The translations under genes and the position numbers were made by a program. The notes under the pieces are model-generated. The model did no database searches. It had not been told where the DNA came from and saw only the letters and a program-made list of their open reading frames with translations. DNA of 8,389 nucleotides from Muribaculaceae bacterium (lineage in GTDB: Bacteria > Bacteroidota > Bacteroidia > Bacteroidales > Muribaculaceae): NCBI GenBank assembly GCA_020026215.1, contig JAHHQT010000080.1:1-8389 (forward strand). Direction: 5' to 3'. Each line of letters starts with the position of its first letter. Position 1 is the first letter of the stretch. This document shows positions 6,471 to 8,389 of this stretch, piece by piece.

Positions 6471-7490
6471 TTATTTTGATTTTAGTTTTTCCAAAATTTT
6501 GTGGTAAGTGGCAATAGCTTCTTCCATAGAGCCTTTGAATTCACCTCCTGCTGCATTAACGTGTCCACCACCATTGAAATATTCAGAACAGAGTGTGTTT
6601 ACTGCGAAATCACCGTCTGAACGCATAGATACTTTAATGTAGTCTTTTTCTTCTCTAAAGAAAGTTGACCAGTTTACTTCAGGGATTGCCAATGGCATAT
6701 TTGACAGTGTTTCGGTATCACCGCTTTGATAGTGAAATCTTTTCAAATCATCTTTGTTAAGCACAATCAGTGATGCATTGTTTTCCGGGAAAATTTCCAT
6801 CTTTTGAGATAGGGCATATCCAGTAAGACGCATACGTTTTTCGCTGGTTGTACGAATGGCTAATTTGTAAATTTCATCTTTGTCAACTCCCTTTTTCACC
6901 AATTCAGAAACAATCAAATACAATTCGTGTTTGTTTGAATTGTATGAGAAGTTGCCTGTATCGGTCATCATGCCTGTATAGATACATTCTGCAATAGGTA
7001 AATCGATTTTATCCAATAAATCGGCATCTTCGATGAAGCGATATAGCAATTCGCAGGTTGAAGTCATTTCAGGAAGAGAAATGGTAACATCGCAAAAATC
7101 GTCAGGATGCAAGTGATGGTCAATCATCAATTTTTTTGCACTTGAATGTCTGATAGTATCTGCCATTTGAGCAACGCGGTTCAAACCATTGTAGTCCAAA
7201 CAAATAATCAAGTCTGCTGATTTCATCAGACTGTTAATCTTGCCTGGGTGACGGGTGTAGGCTATCAGATTGTCAAATTCTGGCAAAAAAGACAAGTCAT
7301 AAGGTGCTTGATCCGGAGTGGCTACACTGACATTCTTGCCTAATTTTTTCAGCAATAGTGCAAAACCATTGCTTGAACCAATAGCATCACCGTCCGGTGA
7401 CATGTGGCAGGTAATGACAATGTTTTGGCTACTATGAATTAACTCTTTTGCTTTTAACAGCTTTTCTGTATCTATTACTTTTTTGAGCAT
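6471..7490 (-). CDS. nrnA: DHH/DHHA1 phosphoesterase, NrnA-like oligoribonuclease / pAp phosphatase
   Basis: This 339-residue soluble enzyme has the two-domain layout of NrnA: an N-terminal DHH domain with a Mn-binding catalytic centre and a C-terminal DHHA1 substrate-binding domain. Metal-ligand motifs are CHMSPDGDAIGS (His29, Asp33, Asp35), CLDYNG (Asp99), the name-giving IDHH (Asp124-His125-His126) and MMTDTGNF (Asp177). The DHHA1 signature is NGGGHVNAAGG (306-316). NrnA proteins degrade 2-5-mer RNAs and dephosphorylate pAp; some relatives also cleave pApA or c-di-AMP, so the in vivo substrate needs care. I chose the ATG at 7490. An in-frame TTG at 7517 would lie inside the promoter-like TAACTTTG, and the ATG version (MLKKVIDTEKLL) fits the family N-terminus. 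It is the first gene of the operon with the DUF4827 lipoprotein and glmM. No lesion is seen. Confidence 0.9.
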   Translation of the reverse strand: MLKKVIDTEKLLKAKELIHSSQNIVITCHMSPDGDAIGSSNGFALLLKKLGKNVSVATPDQAPYDLSFLPEFDNLIAYTRHPGKINSLMKSADLIICLDYNGLNRVAQMADTIRHSSAKKLMIDHHLHPDDFCDVTISLPEMTSTCELLYRFIEDADLLDKIDLPIAECIYTGMMTDTGNFSYNSNKHELYLIVSELVKKGVDKDEIYKLAIRTTSEKRMRLTGYALSQKMEIFPENNASLIVLNKDDLKRFHYQSGDTETLSNMPLAIPEVNWSTFFREEKDYIKVSMRSDGDFAVNTLCSEYFNGGGHVNAAGGEFKGSMEEAIATYHKILEKLKSK

Positions 7491-7514
7491 TATATAATCG
7501 TCTGTATTAAGCCA

Positions 7515-7522
7515 CAAAGTTA
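7515..7522 (-). promoter_or_regulatory. Candidate -7 element for the nrnA-DUF4827-glmM operon
   Basis: On the minus strand this reads TAACTTTG, an exact TAnnTTTG match. It lies 24 bases upstream of the nrnA ATG, downstream of the fabG terminator and in the only gap where this operon could be initiated. A -33 TTTG at the usual spacing is not evident. Confidence 0.45.
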
Positions 7523-7598
7523 GTAAATTGAATTTATTTTGGCGAGCCTTTTGTTAAAATTGATGTAAAAAATTCTTTAAAGAAATTTTATATATCAT

Positions 7599-7635
7599 AA
7601 AAAACGTCCGAATTACCCTAATGGCAATTCGGACG
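7599..7635 (-). terminator. Intrinsic terminator of fabG
   Basis: A perfect 10-bp stem (CGTCCGAATT at 7605-7614 with AATTCGGACG at 7626-7635) has an 11-base loop. On the minus strand it is followed immediately by six T residues (A run at 7599-7604). It starts 28 bases after the fabG stop. On the plus strand no T run follows, so it works in one direction only. Confidence 0.9.
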
Positions 7636-7663
7636 CTGTATTTATAGTATCTCAAAAGGAATA

Positions 7664-8389
7664 TTACATATTCATACCACCGTCAACTTGGATAACTTGA
7701 CCTGTAACATAAGAAGAAAGGTCTGAACCAAGGAATGTAGCGATTTTTGCAATATCTTCAGGTGTTCCACCACGACGCAATGGAATTTTCTTGCACCATT
7801 CTTCCTTGATTTCGTCAGAAAGTTTTGCAGTCATGTCTGTGATGATGAATCCTGGAGCGATTGCATTAGCTCTAACACCACGAGAACCAAGTTCTTGAGC
7901 GATAGATTTAGCCAAACCAATCATACCAGCTTTAGAAGCTGAGTAGTTACATTGGCCAGCGTTTCCGTGTACACCAACAACAGAAGCCATATTGATAATG
8001 CTACCACCACGTTGACGCATCATAACTGGAGTTGCAGCGTGAACGAAGTTGAATGCAGATTTCAAGTTAACTGCGATAACAGCATCCCATTGAGCTTCTG
8101 ACATACGCATCATCAAACCGTCTTTTGTGATACCTGCATTGTTTACAAGAATATCCAAACGACCAAAATCTTTAACAACTTCTTCCACTACTTTATGACA
8201 AGCTTCGAAATCAGCTGCGTTAGATGCATATCCTTTAACTTTAACGCCAAATGCGGCTATTTCTTCTTCAGTTTTTTTACCATTTTCGTCGATAACAAGG
8301 TCTGTAAATGCAACATTACATCCTTCTTCTGCGTATTTCAAAGCGATAGCTTTACCAATACCGCGTGCTGCACCTGTGATCAATGCAAC
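7664..8389 (-). CDS. fabG: 3-oxoacyl-[acyl-carrier-protein] reductase FabG, missing about six N-terminal residues at the window edge
   Basis: This is a classical short-chain dehydrogenase that reduces 3-oxoacyl-ACP to 3-hydroxyacyl-ACP with NADPH in the type II fatty acid elongation cycle. The visible part is 241 residues and begins VALITGAARGIG. Family members have about 247-248 residues, so only the first few (usually M..LEGK) lie beyond the right edge. The codon at 8383-8381 is an internal leucine TTG, not a start. In visible numbering, motifs are the cofactor loop TGAARGIG (5-12), NNAG (83-86), Asn108, the catalytic Ser136, Tyr149 and Lys153 (YSASK), and PGFIITDMT after VRANAIA. The C-terminus SSYVTGQVIQVDGGMNM is characteristic of FabG. 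SDR proteins can be misassigned, but the C-terminal motif and full catalytic set favour FabG. The gene ends at its own terminator and is not part of the nrnA operon. Confidence 0.92.
   Translation of the reverse strand, partial: VALITGAARGIGKAIALKYAEEGCNVAFTDLVIDENGKKTEEEIAAFGVKVKGYASNAADFEACHKVVEEVVKDFGRLDILVNNAGITKDGLMMRMSEAQWDAVIAVNLKSAFNFVHAATPVMMRQRGGSIINMASVVGVHGNAGQCNYSASKAGMIGLAKSIAQELGSRGVRANAIAPGFIITDMTAKLSDEIKEEWCKKIPLRRGGTPEDIAKIATFLGSDLSSYVTGQVIQVDGGMNM

Noticed and set aside
7491..7517. Nine-residue N-terminal extension of NrnA from the TTG at 7517
   Set aside because: The codon overlaps the promoter-like TAACTTTG and the extension MWLNTDDYI does not fit the family; the ATG at 7490 does.
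8381..8383. TTG as the start of fabG
   Set aside because: It encodes the leucine in VALITGAARGIG; the frame stays open to the window edge and the family N-terminus needs about six more residues upstream.

Overview
The window looks like an ordinary chromosomal stretch of a member of the Bacteroidota, most likely order Bacteroidales. The evidence is a TonB-dependent receptor with an N-terminal carboxypeptidase-like regulatory domain, a Bacteroidales-type DUF4827 lipoprotein, upstream elements resembling the Bacteroidota -7 consensus TAnnTTTG, and a moderately AT-rich composition. Genus cannot be read from the sequence. No mobile element, CRISPR array, tRNA or rRNA gene is seen.

Layout: (1) 1-718, minus strand: two tandem short chromate-transporter-family (CHR) genes, overlapping by one base (TAATG); the second runs off the left edge. 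(2) 719-934: a divergent promoter region with a perfect 10-bp inverted repeat. (3) 935-1936, plus strand: a secreted alpha/beta hydrolase with a complete Ser-Asp-His triad. (4) 1933-4341, minus strand: a solitary TonB-dependent outer-membrane receptor; its stop codon overlaps that of the hydrolase tail to tail. (5) 4462-7490, minus strand: a three-gene operon, in transcription order nrnA-like DHH phosphoesterase, DUF4827 lipoprotein, and glmM-like phosphohexomutase. It has a promoter-like element at 7515-7522 and ends at an intrinsic terminator at 4403-4441. (6) 7664-8389, minus strand: fabG, missing only about six N-terminal residues at the right edge and followed by its own terminator at 7599-7635.

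The genes fall into housekeeping and envelope functions: fatty acid synthesis (fabG), entry to amino-sugar and peptidoglycan precursors (glmM), short RNA or nucleotide turnover (nrnA), outer-membrane import (receptor), anion transport (CHR pair) and a periplasmic or surface hydrolase. I see no convincing undescribed system. The points most worth following are the coupling of a DHH/DHHA1 phosphoesterase to glmM, the apparent degenerate FKBP fold of the DUF4827 lipoprotein between them, and the operator-like dyad between the CHR genes and the hydrolase.
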